From assembly GCF_900099555.1 (NCBI RefSeq), contig NZ_FMWM01000002.1, forward strand, positions 1-64,000: 64,000 bases of DNA, in the 5' to 3' direction. The notes beneath the pieces were generated by a model. The model was not told where the DNA came from. It did not search any database and saw nothing but the letters and a program-made list of their open reading frames with translations. Shown piece by piece: positions 1-9,730 of this stretch. The position numbers and the translations under genes were made by a program. Source of the stretch: Peptoniphilus raoultii. GTDB lineage: Bacteria; Bacillota; Clostridia; Tissierellales; Peptoniphilaceae. How positions within the stretch are numbered: position 1 is the first letter of the stretch; every line of letters starts with the position of its first letter.

Positions 1-3000
1 TGCCATCTTTTAAGCCCAATGCTCTTGCTATATTTGCTATTGGTAGCATTGTTCTGTCATTTCTAATGACTGGTTTTACATCACTTTCATAAACTTTTCC
101 GTTTACGATTATTTGATTTGTATCTACCGGAATTTTTACTACATTTTCTTTATCAATTAGGATGACTGTTCTGTTTTCATTATCCCACTGTACATTAAAT
201 CCTAATGCTTCTGCTACAAATCTAATTGGTAGCATTGTTCTGTCTTTTTCAATAAATGGTGCAATGTCCATAAATACTTTTTGTTCTACGCCATCTACTG
301 ATTTAATCAATTCTTTAGAACCTATTACTAACTTTGCTTCTAGTTTTACAAGATTTGATTTTGCTACTGTTACCTTTGTAGTACTAGATGGTCCATAACT
401 ATATGTCCAGTATGATCTATGCCAGTAATCGCGATCCCTGTCTCCATCTGGATTAGGTGTAGGAGTTGGTGTTGGTGTGGGTGGTGTTTGACCTCCTGCT
501 GATTTTTCTTTTGCTGCTTCTACAACTTTTTCAACTTCGCCCTTTGTCTTTGCATCATCAACTTGTTTTTTATACTTATCTTTTTCTGTGTCGCTTAGGT
601 TTGGTAGCTTGCCGATTTCTTCTTTAGCTTTATTTTTATCATCAGGTGTTGCAGGAAGAGCTTTTTCTTTTTCTTCTGCTTCTTTTGCTTTTTTATCTGC
701 TTCTTTTTGTGCATTATCTGCAGCTTCTTTTGCTTCCTTAGCTTCTTCAGCTGCCTTTGCTGCTTCTTCAGCTTTCTTTTCTGCTTCGGCTTTTGCTTCC
801 TCTGCTGCTTTCTTTGCTTCTTCGGCTGCCTTTGCTGCTTCTTCAGCTTTCTTTTCTGCTTCTTTTGCTTTTTCTTCTGCTTCTTTTGCTTTTTCTGCTA
901 ATTCTGTATTATTTGGATCTGCTTCTGATGCTTCCTTTGCTTCTTTTGCTTCTTCGGCTGCCTTTTCTGCTTCTTTTGCTTTTTCTTCTGCTTCTTTAGC
1001 TTTTTCTTCTGCTTCCTTTGCTTTTTCTTCAGCTTCCTTTGCCTTTTCAGCTGCTTCTTCAGCTTTCTTTTCTGCTTCTTTTGCTTTTTCTTCTGCTTCT
1101 TTTGCTTTCTTTTCTGCTTCGGCTTTTGCTTCTTCGGCTGCTTTCTTTGCTTCTTCGGCTTCTTCTTTTGCTTTGTCTGCTGGGTCAGATGCCTTTTCTT
1201 CGTCTTTTGCCTTAGCATCTTCTACAGCTTTTTCTACTCCAGTTTTGTCTTTTGCTTCATCTACCTTATCTTTTGCTTCTTTCTTTTCGTCATTGCTTAG
1301 ATTTGGTAGTTTGTCGATTTCTTCTTTAGCTGCGTCTTTTTCGTCCTTAAGTTCTTTATCTTTTTGGTCGTTTGCTGCTGCTTTGTCTTTTGCGTCTGCT
1401 ACAGCTTTATCTACTCCATCTTTGTCTTTTGCTTCGTCTATTGCTTTTTCTGCTGCTGCTTTTTCTTCTGGGGTTAGATTTAGATCTTTTATGTCTTCTT
1501 TGGCTTTGTCTTTTGCTTCCTTAAGTTCTTTATCTTTTTGGTCGTTTGCTGCTGCTTTGTCTTTTGCGTCTGCTACAGCTTGGTCTACTTCAGCTTTGTC
1601 TTTTGCGTCATCTATTGCTTTTTCTGCTGCTGCTTTTTCTTCTGGGGTTAGATTTAAATCTTTTATGTCTTCTTTGGCTTTGTCTTTTGCTTCCTTAAGT
1701 TCTTTATTTTCTGTGTCTTTTGCTTTTGCTTCTGCTACAACCTCGTTTACTCCAGGTTTGTCTGTTGCTTTATCTACTTCGTCTTTGTATGTGTCTTTTT
1801 CTGTGTCGCTTAGGTTTGGTAGCTTGCCGATGTCTTCTTTTGCTTTTTCTTTATATGCCTTTAAATCATCTGCATTCTTTGCATCTTCTACAGCTTTAGT
1901 TACTTCGCCTTTTGTTTTTGCGTCATCTACTTGTGTTATAAATGGCGCTTTTTCTTCTTCACTTAGGTTCGGTAAGTCGCCGATTTCTTTTTTGGCTTTT
2001 GCTTTTGCGTCTGCTAGTTCTTTAACTGCTGCTATTGCTGTATCAAGTTCAGTAACTTTTTCATCTACTTGGCTTTGTTCTGTTGCTGTGCCTATTAATG
2101 CTTCTGCTTCTTTTACTTTCGCATCTAATGCTTTTGCTGGGTCTGAAGTGTTGTCATTTTTAAGAACTTCTTTTGCTTCAGCAATTTTATCTTCTAATGC
2201 CTTTGTATTTAACACTGGTTTGTAGATTGCTACAAAATCTTGTTCTTGAACTTCTCCACCTATAGGAACTGTGCTATCCCATTCTTTAAATTCTTTTGTT
2301 GTGTCTTTGTATTTTGCACTTGCTGGAACTTGTCCTGTTACAGCTGCGTTATCCCATGTTGTTCCATTTAATACATCTATAACTTTGTATCTGTTTCCTG
2401 CAATGTTGCCATCTACTGTTGCATCAAAAATTATTCTTGTATAGCCAACTGGAACTGTTGTACTAGGATCTGTGCCTATTTTTATTAGACCTTTTGAGCT
2501 TGCTGTTGCTACAATTTCTACTGTGCTATTGATTGGTGTGCCTGGTGTAACTGACCATACAGGATTTTCGTGAGTTGCTTTTAAAGTTACTTCTGGATAG
2601 TAGGCTTCTCTTAGGCTAGTTCCTATTTTAACATCATAAGATTTTGTTGAATTTAGTTTTTCAATACCTTCGCCTGCCCTGAAAGTTACCCTTGCATATC
2701 CCTGTGGTGTTGGTTTTGTAGGATTTTCAATTATATCTGGTGTACCCTGTTCATATTGTGCATAGACATCAATACCGTATCCTTGAGTTGAACTTGAAGT
2801 TTTTTCGTTATATACTTTTGTGCCATCTATTGCAGGTGAACCTTCCTCTGGACTTTCTGACCAATATTTAAATTTATATCCTTCCTTATATGGATCAGGT
2901 AGATGCTTAATTACTTCTGCAAAAGTTAAATCATAGGCAACATTTGCATAAACTTCGCGTTCAGTTTTACCATTAATTGTTCCGCCGTTACCATGACCTT

Positions 3001-3673
3001 TTATTCTTCCATAACCAAGATTAACAGGTGCATGGAAAATGCCTTCCTGCGTCCAAATATAGTTGTCAATTTCACTACTATTGGATCTAGATAATGTAAT
3101 CTTTTCTTTTAACCTAAAATCAGCTTCAAAGATTCTACCATTGTTTAATACATCATCATCATTAGGTAATCCGTTTTTAAAACCATAAAATTCGAATTGA
3201 CATCCTTGTCCTGTCATGCTTCTGATTATCGAATACATAGCTACAGGACTATTTTCATAATCATAACCTAAGTCTGAGCGAAAATCTCTCCAAAGCATAC
3301 GTTTAGGTATTATAAATGATGTAGTTACATTGAAACATTTGTCAGGAAAAGCTCCATTCTCATACTCATATTTATATTTATTAGTTTGGCCTGGCACCTT
3401 AATAAGCTTGGCCATACAAATATATCTTGATAGTTCAGGCAATTTAAATGAAATGATACTATACTTAGTCGTATCAAGCTTTCCATTTATTCTACACTCA
3501 TCAGGTATGTTCGCATCACTTATATCTACTGGGTTATCCAGATTTGTAGGTCTGTATTTATAAACTTTTCTTCCAGTTTCTGCATAGGTTTCTATGATAT
3601 TAAATGGTAGACAACCTATGAGCATAACTAGGGCAAGAAATAGCCCCATTATTCTTTTACTTTTTGCTTTCAT
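1..3673 (-). CDS. Large exported surface protein with GA-like modules, E/A/K coiled coil and stalk domain (3' end off window)
   Basis: The reading frame is open from the ATG at 3673 to the window edge (1,224 codons), with GGAGG seven bases upstream. Residues 1-31 form a signal peptide (hydrophobic GLFLALVMLIGCLPF, then ETYAE). Residues about 32-480 are beta-rich and resemble Gram-positive surface repeats. Residues about 485-810 hold five tandem helical modules of about 45-50 residues with cores such as LPNLSDTEKD or LNLTPEEKAA, like GA (albumin-binding) modules. An almost pure E/A/K coiled coil follows to about 1010, then a sixth GA-like module, a PTPTPTP linker and, from about 1100, two repeats like the copper amine oxidase N-terminal stalk domain (TMLPIRFVAEALGFNVQW). 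Such proteins act at the cell surface. Host-protein binding is inferred from the modules. Low complexity explains the long antisense frames here. Confidence 0.85.
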   Translation of the reverse strand, partial: MKAKSKRIMGLFLALVMLIGCLPFNIIETYAETGRKVYKYRPTNLDNPVDISDANIPDECRINGKLDTTKYSIISFKLPELSRYICMAKLIKVPGQTNKYKYEYENGAFPDKCFNVTTSFIIPKRMLWRDFRSDLGYDYENSPVAMYSIIRSMTGQGCQFEFYGFKNGLPNDDDVLNNGRIFEADFRLKEKITLSRSNSSEIDNYIWTQEGIFHAPVNLGYGRIKGHGNGGTINGKTEREVYANVAYDLTFAEVIKHLPDPYKEGYKFKYWSESPEEGSPAIDGTKVYNEKTSSSTQGYGIDVYAQYEQGTPDIIENPTKPTPQGYARVTFRAGEGIEKLNSTKSYDVKIGTSLREAYYPEVTLKATHENPVWSVTPGTPINSTVEIVATASSKGLIKIGTDPSTTVPVGYTRIIFDATVDGNIAGNRYKVIDVLNGTTWDNAAVTGQVPASAKYKDTTKEFKEWDSTVPIGGEVQEQDFVAIYKPVLNTKALEDKIAEAKEVLKNDNTSDPAKALDAKVKEAEALIGTATEQSQVDEKVTELDTAIAAVKELADAKAKAKKEIGDLPNLSEEEKAPFITQVDDAKTKGEVTKAVEDAKNADDLKAYKEKAKEDIGKLPNLSDTEKDTYKDEVDKATDKPGVNEVVAEAKAKDTENKELKEAKDKAKEDIKDLNLTPEEKAAAEKAIDDAKDKAEVDQAVADAKDKAAANDQKDKELKEAKDKAKEDIKDLNLTPEEKAAAEKAIDEAKDKDGVDKAVADAKDKAAANDQKDKELKDEKDAAKEEIDKLPNLSNDEKKEAKDKVDEAKDKTGVEKAVEDAKAKDEEKASDPADKAKEEAEEAKKAAEEAKAEAEKKAKEAEEKAKEAEKKAEEAAEKAKEAEEKAKEAEEKAKEAEEKAKEAEKAAEEAKEAKEASEADPNNTELAEKAKEAEEKAKEAEKKAEEAAKAAEEAKKAAEEAKAEAEKKAEEAAKAAEEAKEAKEAADNAQKEADKKAKEAEEKEKALPATPDDKNKAKEEIGKLPNLSDTEKDKYKKQVDDAKTKGEVEKVVEAAKEKSAGGQTPPTPTPTPTPNPDGDRDRDYWHRSYWTYSYGPSSTTKVTVAKSNLVKLEAKLVIGSKELIKSVDGVEQKVFMDIAPFIEKDRTMLPIRFVAEALGFNVQWDNENRTVILIDKENVVKIPVDTNQIIVNGKVYESDVKPVIRNDRTMLPIANIARALGLKDG

Positions 3674-4177
3674 TTTTTACCTCCAATTTTTATTTTTATC
3701 ATCTTTTATTCCCCTTTTTTGTTTTCTTCTTTTCCTTTCCTCCTTATATTTTAAAAATCTATTATATCCTATCTATACCTGAGTCTCCTTTCTGGCTTAC
3801 ACAAAAATGTTTATACCTAGCCTTATTCTACCCCCCCCCCCTCATACATTTGTCAATAGCTCATTATTCATATATGTCTATGATTGTTTACTTTTTTAAT
3901 AGACTTTAGTCTGTGATTAAAGAATTGTATTTAATAATGTTAAATGATATGTTTTATCATACTATTTTGTATTTTGGTTTTTTTCGTTTTTTATATTTTT
4001 TTCTTCTCCATTTCATTTGTTTTTATCAATATTTATTTTCTATAGCAAAAATTTTTCCTGGTAATCTTCTCTTTAATTTCCATTTTTTTAGTTTTTTGTT
4101 TTTATTTTTTTATGTATTATTTTGTTTTAGCTTCATAATTTATAAGTTTCTTATGCTTTGATATTAAATTGTATAAT
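3674..4177. other. T-rich intergenic region, leader of surface-protein gene
   Basis: This 500-base stretch contains the G-tract promoter and a roughly 145-base 5' leader for the surface protein, with a purine-rich stretch just before the start codon. A second TATAAT-like sequence lies near 3765 without a convincing -35. The plus-strand frames here translate only to F/L/Y-rich sequence with no sign of coding. I see no other gene. Confidence 0.6.
3825..3856 (-). promoter_or_regulatory. Promoter with 11-G homopolymer in its spacer (candidate phase-variable)
   Basis: On the minus strand a perfect -35 box TTGACA (3851-3856) is followed by a 20-base spacer and a -10 box TAGAAT (3825-3830). The promoter-proximal 11 bases of the spacer are an uninterrupted G tract (3831-3841). 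The start codon of the surface protein lies about 150 bases downstream. Loss of three G would bring the spacer to the optimal 17 bases, so slippage could switch transcription. Confidence 0.7.
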
Positions 4178-4208
4178 CATAACCACTGGCTAAGCCAGTG
4201 GTTTATTC
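4178..4208. terminator. Bidirectional hairpin terminator
   Basis: ACCACTGGC and GCCAGTGGT form a perfect 9-bp stem with a TAA loop, followed by a short T-rich run. It separates the ABC permease gene from the surface-protein promoter region. Confidence 0.65.
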
Positions 4209-4221
4209 ATGCTAAAGTGTA

Positions 4222-4260
4222 CAAAAAAATAGCGTTGTTCATTATTTGACAACACTATTA
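4222..4260 (-). terminator. Intrinsic terminator of the FtsX permease gene
   Basis: On the minus strand ATAGTGTTGT pairs with ACAACGCTAT and is followed by TTTTTTTG. It lies 25 bases past the permease stop codon. Confidence 0.8.
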
Positions 4261-4283
4261 TCTATTATCTATCTACATCTTTA

Positions 4284-7200
4284 TTATTCATTAGATTTTA
4301 AAGATTCTACCATGTCAATTTTTTTAATTTTGAAATGGAAGACTAGCATAATTAAGGTCGTAACTAAAAGTGTAATTACGGTTGCGTAAATGTAGGCTCT
4401 TGTTATTAAATGACTTGAAAGCATTACTGGATAAGGAACTACAATTTGCAGGACGCTGTAGTGGAGAATTTTTCCAATAATAAGGCCTAAAATTATGCCC
4501 ATTATGGTAAGAAAATAAGTTTCTCTATAGACATAAGCCGTTACTTCCTTGGCATAAAATCCCAAAACTTTTATCGTTGCAATTTCCCTAATTCTTTCTT
4601 CAATATTTATATTTGTCAAATTATAGAGAACGACAATTGCTAAAAGTGATGAGAGGATTACAATAACCCCCTGAACTTTGGATATTGAATACAAGAATTG
4701 ATTAAGGGCTTTTTTAAATAAATCTGTACCAATAATTGATGTTACTACTTTATAGTCCTTGGCCTTGTCTTTAATTTCATCAAAGTCCTTGGCATTTTTA
4801 GTTTTTACTAAATTTGTATTTGCTGTAAAATCTTCTCCCTTGAATTTTTCATAATAATCTCTAGTCATAAAAATGTAGTGATTTATATACATTTCGCAAA
4901 TATCTGTTACTTCAATTCTAAAAGAATTGTCATAAACGTCTTTTATTTCAATTGTATCGCCTTTTTTTATGCCCAAAAGTTTTGAAAGTTTTTGAGAAAT
5001 TACCGCCCCTCTCTTTGGCAGATTAATTTTTTGTCCCGTCTTCGGAGATTTTAGGGCAAAATATTCTTCAAATCCTTTTTCATCTTCTGGAGCAATTAAG
5101 CTCACATTTTGATCCATTTCAGGATAAGAAACCTTAAACTGTTCTTGATAAAAAGATTTGTGGGGTGATTTTAGAGAACTAATAAATTCCTTATAGGCTA
5201 AAAATTCATCTTCATCAATATCCTTGTCATAGGAAATTTGCAGGTTATACTTTAAAATATCTTCAAACTGAAGTTTTTCTATATTTCCAACAGAACCTTT
5301 GATTCCAAAACCTAAAACTAAAAGTGCTGTGCAGCCAATAATTCCTAAAACTGTCATTAACATTCTTTTTTTGGACCTGAAAATATTTCTTGCAGTAACC
5401 TTAAATAAAAAGCTCATTTTGTTCCAAATAAAAGGTATTCTTTCCAGCAAAATTCTCTTGCCGGTTTTTGGTGGTTTTGGTCTTAAAAGCTGTGCAGTCT
5501 TTTCTTTTAAGGATTTATTTGTTGTCAACCTTGCAGCGAAGGCAGTAAAAATAAAGCCAATTGCAATTGCAAAAATTATTTTTAAAGGATAGGCCCTAAT
5601 CAATAGGTTATTTTCAAAAATTGAATCTGTTGAATAGGCATTGCCTATTATATAGGTTATTAAATATGAACCCCAAATTCCTCCTATTGTGCCACCAATA
5701 AGTGATGCTAAAGAACCATAGAGAAAATATTTTGAAGAAATTTCTTTTTGACTATAGCCAAGGGCCTTGTAAGTTCCAATTAAAATTCTTTCATCTTCAA
5801 CCATTCTTGTCATTGTTGTAAAGGAAACTAAAAGTGCAACGGCGAAGAAAAATACTGGGAATATTAATGAAAGTCCGTCAACTCTTCTTGAATAGTCAAT
5901 GTAAGTATTTATATCATTTACAAGATAAAGTGGAGTTATGGAATATCTAGGCTGCTTCATTATATTTAAATATCTCTTGCCCTTTTTTATATCTTCTTTT
6001 GCATCTTTTATTTTTTCTTCAGCTTCCAGAGATTTGTCCTCATATTCTCTTTGACCTTCTGCCAAATCCCTTTGACCCTTATATAATTTGCTTTTGGCAT
6101 CTTTTAATTTGTCTTCAGCTTTTCCAATTTCTTCCTTAAAGGTTTCTTCGCCTTCCCTAAGCTGCTTTTCTCCTTCCTTGTAACTATCTTCGCCTGATTC
6201 ATATTTGCTAGTGCCCTCTAAAAATTTGTCATAATTTTCATTGTAATCAATTAGGCCCTCTTCATATTTAGCCTTTCCCTTTTCTAGTTCATGCTTTCCG
6301 CTGTCAAGTTTTTCTTTGGCCTTTACTAATTTTTCCTTTCCGTCCTCAAGCTCTCTTTTATTTTTTGCAATTTTCTCTTCTGACTCCTTATATTCAGCTT
6401 CCCCTTTTTGGGCTTCTATAATTCCATCTTGAAGTTGCTTTTCTCCCTCATCAAGCTGAATTTTTGAAGCATCAAGTTTTGCCTTGCCCTCTGTTAATTT
6501 TTTTTCGGCATCTTTTATTTGCAAAACTCCTGCCTTTGCCTCCTTAACTTTTGCTCTTAAGGATGAAAAATCAGAAGACAAATTAAGACCCGGATATTTT
6601 TTATTTAAAGAATTTACAAAGTCTTCAATTTCAGTTTTACTTTGATTTAATAAAGAAAGTTCAGCCCTCGCTCTCCTTAAATTTTCTTCTATAGAATTTA
6701 ATTCAGAATTTAGAGAATTTTTCCTTTCATTTAAAGAATTTCTATCTTCATCTTTTAAATTTGGATCAGCTAATTTTAAGTCTATTTCCTTAATTTGACT
6801 TTCCTTTTCGACCTTTTGACCTTCTAAATTTTTTATTTCTTTATTTTTTTCAGAAATTTCCTCGTCAATAGTTTTTATTTTATCAGCATAGGGTTCAAGC
6901 CTTTCAAGGCCTGCTTCAAGGGAAATTATTAAGCCTTCAGCTTCTTCATATGTTACTTCAAGACCCATTTGCCTAAAAGTAGCTACTAATTTTTCCTTTC
7001 CTTTCTCAAGGTCAGCCTTTCCCTTTTCATAATCATCAAGGCCCTTTTGGTATTTGTTTTTTCCTTCCTCAAGCTGTGCCTTTGAATCATCAATTTTTCT
7101 CCAGCCTTCATCAAGTTTTCTTCTGCCTTCTAAAAGCTGTTCTTCGCCAGATTTTAAAGCCTTTTCGCCTGCCTCAAGCTCTCCTTTTCCCCTTTCATAT

Positions 7201-8306
7201 TCTCTATAGCCGGAATTTAATTTTTCTTCATTTTTGTCAATTTCAATTTTTGCCTCGTCAAGTTTTCCCTTTCCCTCAGCAAGTTTTTCTTTTGCATCAG
7301 ATAGTTCATCTTTTGCATTATTTAATTCGCCCCTTGCCTTATAAAGTTTATTTTTTGACTCCTTAAGCTTATCTTCGCCTTCCTTTTTTTGGTCAGTAAA
7401 TTCTCTATATCCCTTTGAATATTCCCTTTGACCTTCTGAAAGTTCTTTTTTTCCTGATTCCAATTCATCTTTTGCATCAGAAAGTTTTTCCTCTGCTTCA
7501 GTGATTTTATCTTCACCTTCAGAAATGTCACGAGAAAGATCCCCCTTAATTTTAGAAAGTCTTTCAGAGGGTCTATATTTCATATCAATTTTTAGGGCTT
7601 CATATTTTTTTCCAAGTTCTTCCTTATATTCCTTGGAAGAAGGACTGAATTTTTTTAAATCACCATAAATAATTTTTGCAAGACTGGGATCTGTATTAAA
7701 TTCAGAAGGAGCTATATAGGCAAAACCGCTTATTTCGCCAAGACCCCTTTCAGAATATCCACGAGATCTATTCATAATATAGTCAAGTGAATTACAAAAT
7801 CCCACGATTCTATAATCATAAGATAAAAGGGCATCTTCTTCATCATCTGCAAATTTATTTACTTCTTTTTTAAAAGAAATTTTATCCCCAATTTTATAGC
7901 CCATTTCCTTCATTTTATTGTCGAGAATAATTTCTCCCTTTTTAGGAGCCTTGCCCTCAAGAATTTCAGGCATATTTATTTTAATGGGAATATTTAAAAT
8001 TTTTATGGTTTCAGTTCTTCCCTTAATTGAAAGATCTAGATCATAAGCATATTCAAGTTCATCTAAATTAGCCTGACTTTCAATAATTTCCATGTCCTCA
8101 TTTTCTAAAGACTGGGGAGCGGAAACTACAAGGTCAGGATAAGAATTTTTTTTAATGGCGTTGTCAATGGTGTTACGCATAACAGGGCCCGTTGATATGA
8201 GTCCAATTAAAACAAAAACTCCCAGAACAACAATTAAAAGAATTGAAAGAAATCTGGAAAAAGTGTTTTTTATTTCTCTTAAGGAATCTTTAAGCGTAGT
8301 TTTCAA
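4284..8306 (-). CDS. FtsX/MacB-type ABC transporter permease with giant extracellular coiled coil
   Basis: This 1,340-residue protein is the membrane subunit of an ABC exporter or mechanotransmission system. A first membrane segment (about 20-42) is followed by a MacB-like ectodomain (about 45-245), then about 520 residues (250-770) of regular E/K/G-rich coiled coil built from units such as LDEGEKQLQDG and LEKGKEKL. One FtsX domain follows (three helices, about 800-950), then a second ectodomain (about 1000-1200) and the last three helices (about 1215-1330). Ordinary FtsX permeases are 400-850 residues, so the insert is exceptional. The ATPase gene lies 7 bases upstream and surely forms the complex. 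The substrate is unknown. A rod reaching through the wall is an inference. Confidence 0.88.
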   Translation of the reverse strand: MKTTLKDSLREIKNTFSRFLSILLIVVLGVFVLIGLISTGPVMRNTIDNAIKKNSYPDLVVSAPQSLENEDMEIIESQANLDELEYAYDLDLSIKGRTETIKILNIPIKINMPEILEGKAPKKGEIILDNKMKEMGYKIGDKISFKKEVNKFADDEEDALLSYDYRIVGFCNSLDYIMNRSRGYSERGLGEISGFAYIAPSEFNTDPSLAKIIYGDLKKFSPSSKEYKEELGKKYEALKIDMKYRPSERLSKIKGDLSRDISEGEDKITEAEEKLSDAKDELESGKKELSEGQREYSKGYREFTDQKKEGEDKLKESKNKLYKARGELNNAKDELSDAKEKLAEGKGKLDEAKIEIDKNEEKLNSGYREYERGKGELEAGEKALKSGEEQLLEGRRKLDEGWRKIDDSKAQLEEGKNKYQKGLDDYEKGKADLEKGKEKLVATFRQMGLEVTYEEAEGLIISLEAGLERLEPYADKIKTIDEEISEKNKEIKNLEGQKVEKESQIKEIDLKLADPNLKDEDRNSLNERKNSLNSELNSIEENLRRARAELSLLNQSKTEIEDFVNSLNKKYPGLNLSSDFSSLRAKVKEAKAGVLQIKDAEKKLTEGKAKLDASKIQLDEGEKQLQDGIIEAQKGEAEYKESEEKIAKNKRELEDGKEKLVKAKEKLDSGKHELEKGKAKYEEGLIDYNENYDKFLEGTSKYESGEDSYKEGEKQLREGEETFKEEIGKAEDKLKDAKSKLYKGQRDLAEGQREYEDKSLEAEEKIKDAKEDIKKGKRYLNIMKQPRYSITPLYLVNDINTYIDYSRRVDGLSLIFPVFFFAVALLVSFTTMTRMVEDERILIGTYKALGYSQKEISSKYFLYGSLASLIGGTIGGIWGSYLITYIIGNAYSTDSIFENNLLIRAYPLKIIFAIAIGFIFTAFAARLTTNKSLKEKTAQLLRPKPPKTGKRILLERIPFIWNKMSFLFKVTARNIFRSKKRMLMTVLGIIGCTALLVLGFGIKGSVGNIEKLQFEDILKYNLQISYDKDIDEDEFLAYKEFISSLKSPHKSFYQEQFKVSYPEMDQNVSLIAPEDEKGFEEYFALKSPKTGQKINLPKRGAVISQKLSKLLGIKKGDTIEIKDVYDNSFRIEVTDICEMYINHYIFMTRDYYEKFKGEDFTANTNLVKTKNAKDFDEIKDKAKDYKVVTSIIGTDLFKKALNQFLYSISKVQGVIVILSSLLAIVVLYNLTNINIEERIREIATIKVLGFYAKEVTAYVYRETYFLTIMGIILGLIIGKILHYSVLQIVVPYPVMLSSHLITRAYIYATVITLLVTTLIMLVFHFKIKKIDMVESLKSNE

Positions 8307-8313
8307 AAAATCA

Positions 8314-9015
8314 CTACCATTCTATTTCACTAATTTTTTTAGGTTTATCATTAATTTTTATATTCTTAACTTTTGCATCATTAATTTCAATGACTCTATC
8401 AGCACAAGGGGCAATTGCAGAATTATGTGTAATTACAACAACAGTTGTGTCTGTATTTCTTGTTAAATCTTGAAGGATAGAAAGAATTTGCTTGCCTGTT
8501 TTATAGTCAAGGGCACCCGTTGGTTCATCACAAAGAAGAAGTTTGGGATTTTTTGCAATTGCCCTTGCAATTGAAACTCTTTGCTGCTCACCACCTGAAA
8601 GCTGTGATGGAAAATTATTAATCCTATCACCAAGGCCCACAGATTTTAAAACTTCCAAGGGATTTTTTGCCTTTTTTACAATTTGCGTTGCCAGCTCCAC
8701 ATTTTCAAGAGCCGTTAAATTTGGAATTAAATTATAAAATTGAAAGACAAAGGCCATAACATTTCTTCTATATGATGTTAATTCTCTTGTCTTGTATGTA
8801 GAAATATCATTTCCATCAACAAAAACATTTCCTTCCGTTGGGCGATCCATGCCCCCAAGTATATTTAAAAAAGTTGACTTCCCGGCACCTGATGGTCCTA
8901 AAATAAGAGCAAATTCATTTTTTTCAATTTGAAAATTTAATTTGTCATTGGCAAGAACAGAAGTTTCCCCACTCCTATAGACCTTTGACATATTAATAAC
9001 ATCAATAAAAGCCAT
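8314..9015 (-). CDS. ABC transporter ATP-binding protein (LolD/MacB family)
   Basis: This cytoplasmic ATPase of 233 residues partners the downstream FtsX permease. It has Walker A (GPSGAGKST), a Q-loop ([10 protein letters not shown]), the signature [14 protein letters not shown], Walker B ([12 protein letters not shown]) and the switch histidine (VVITHN). The tyrosine-phenylalanine context of the Q-loop and the EPTGALD sequence are typical of the LolD/MacB/FtsE group. I chose the ATG at 9015 because AGGTGA sits just upstream. The longer frame adds ten residues without a ribosome binding site. A TATAAT box at 9032-9037 precedes the gene, although its -35 is weak. Confidence 0.92.
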   Translation of the reverse strand: MAFIDVINMSKVYRSGETSVLANDKLNFQIEKNEFALILGPSGAGKSTFLNILGGMDRPTEGNVFVDGNDISTYKTRELTSYRRNVMAFVFQFYNLIPNLTALENVELATQIVKKAKNPLEVLKSVGLGDRINNFPSQLSGGEQQRVSIARAIAKNPKLLLCDEPTGALDYKTGKQILSILQDLTRNTDTTVVVITHNSAIAPCADRVIEINDAKVKNIKINDKPKKISEIEW

Positions 9016-9063
9016 TATATCACCTAAAGTAATTATAACACACAATTAAAAATTTAAAAAAAG

Positions 9064-9098
9064 GTAAAAAAATAAGAGGGTCTGTCTCTCTTAAAAAA
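9064..9098 (-). terminator. Intrinsic terminator upstream of the ABC exporter operon
   Basis: On the minus strand AAGAGAG and CCCTCTT form an imperfect stem followed by ATTTTTTT. It ends transcripts that come from the 9.1-9.7 kb region. Confidence 0.6.
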
Positions 9099-9149
9099 TC
9101 AAAGCCTTTAAGTTTACGATTTTTATTTATCCCTTTTAATTTCTAATTT

Positions 9150-9350
9150 CAATTTTATATACTTGTAAAAATAATAAATAATATAATAGAAAGCACAACA
9201 TAAAAAAGTAGGACTTTGTTCAGAGATTCTTCTTTTTGAGCTTTAAATATTTTTTTCTCCTTGGTTCTATATACAAGAATGAAAACAATACAAGTCCAAG
9301 TGTTATAAACAAATAAAAGATATTCTTAAAACTTGAAAGAATTAAAAGAT
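9150..9350 (-). pseudogene. Remnant of a small membrane protein (no start codon seen)
   Basis: On the minus strand a frame opens after a stop near 9355 and reads about 60 residues of membrane-like sequence (YFDQFFLNLLILSSF, then LFITLGLVLFSFLYIEP) ending in a lysine-rich tail. There is no ATG, GTG or TTG start with a ribosome binding site. After its stop, a further hydrophobic stretch can be read. I take this as decayed coding sequence related to the small membrane-protein gene just upstream, but it could be non-coding AT-rich DNA. Confidence 0.25.
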
Positions 9351-9394
9351 TAAGAAAAAACTGGTCAAAATAACCTATGACTTTTAATTTTTAT

Positions 9395-9730
9395 TCATTT
9401 TAACTTCAATAATTCAAGAGAATTAATATTGCTAGACTCATAATCAGATATGTTTTTTTTTGCCTCAACAGTGAAATATATGTTTAAAATTAACAAAGCT
9501 ATCAAAAATGGATAGAGTATAAACTTTATTTTTTTCAAATCAAGTTTTAAATACAAATACCATAATAATCCCATTGGCAAAGCCATTAAATTTAAGTTGA
9601 AGAGATGCTTGTAATTGTATACTCCATAATCTCTCAAATATCCTATTAGATAAAAATTAAAAGCAATCAATAAGATTAATAGACAAAATCCCACTGACAA
9701 AATTATTTCATTTGATTTATTTTTATGCAT
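9395..9730 (-). CDS. Small hypothetical membrane protein
   Basis: I do not recognise this 111-residue protein. It has three predicted membrane segments, around residues 9-30, 45-60 and 70-86, and a short charged tail (residues about 90-111). The start ATG has AAGGTGG at good spacing, which supports translation. It stands alone between terminators, and a decayed membrane-protein fragment lies downstream of it. No catalytic motif is visible. Confidence 0.6.
   Translation of the reverse strand: MHKNKSNEIILSVGFCLLILLIAFNFYLIGYLRDYGVYNYKHLFNLNLMALPMGLLWYLYLKLDLKKIKFILYPFLIALLILNIYFTVEAKKNISDYESSNINSLELLKLK

Noticed and set aside
588-2225. Long plus-strand frames rich in Ser/Ala/Phe
   Set aside because: They are antisense to the E/A/K-rich repeats of the surface protein. 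The minus-strand frame is continuous with signal peptide, modules and stalk domain.
3664-4161. Plus-strand frames of Phe/Leu/Tyr-rich sequence
   Set aside because: They are products of T-rich intergenic DNA, lack credible ribosome binding sites and run through the leader of the surface-protein gene.
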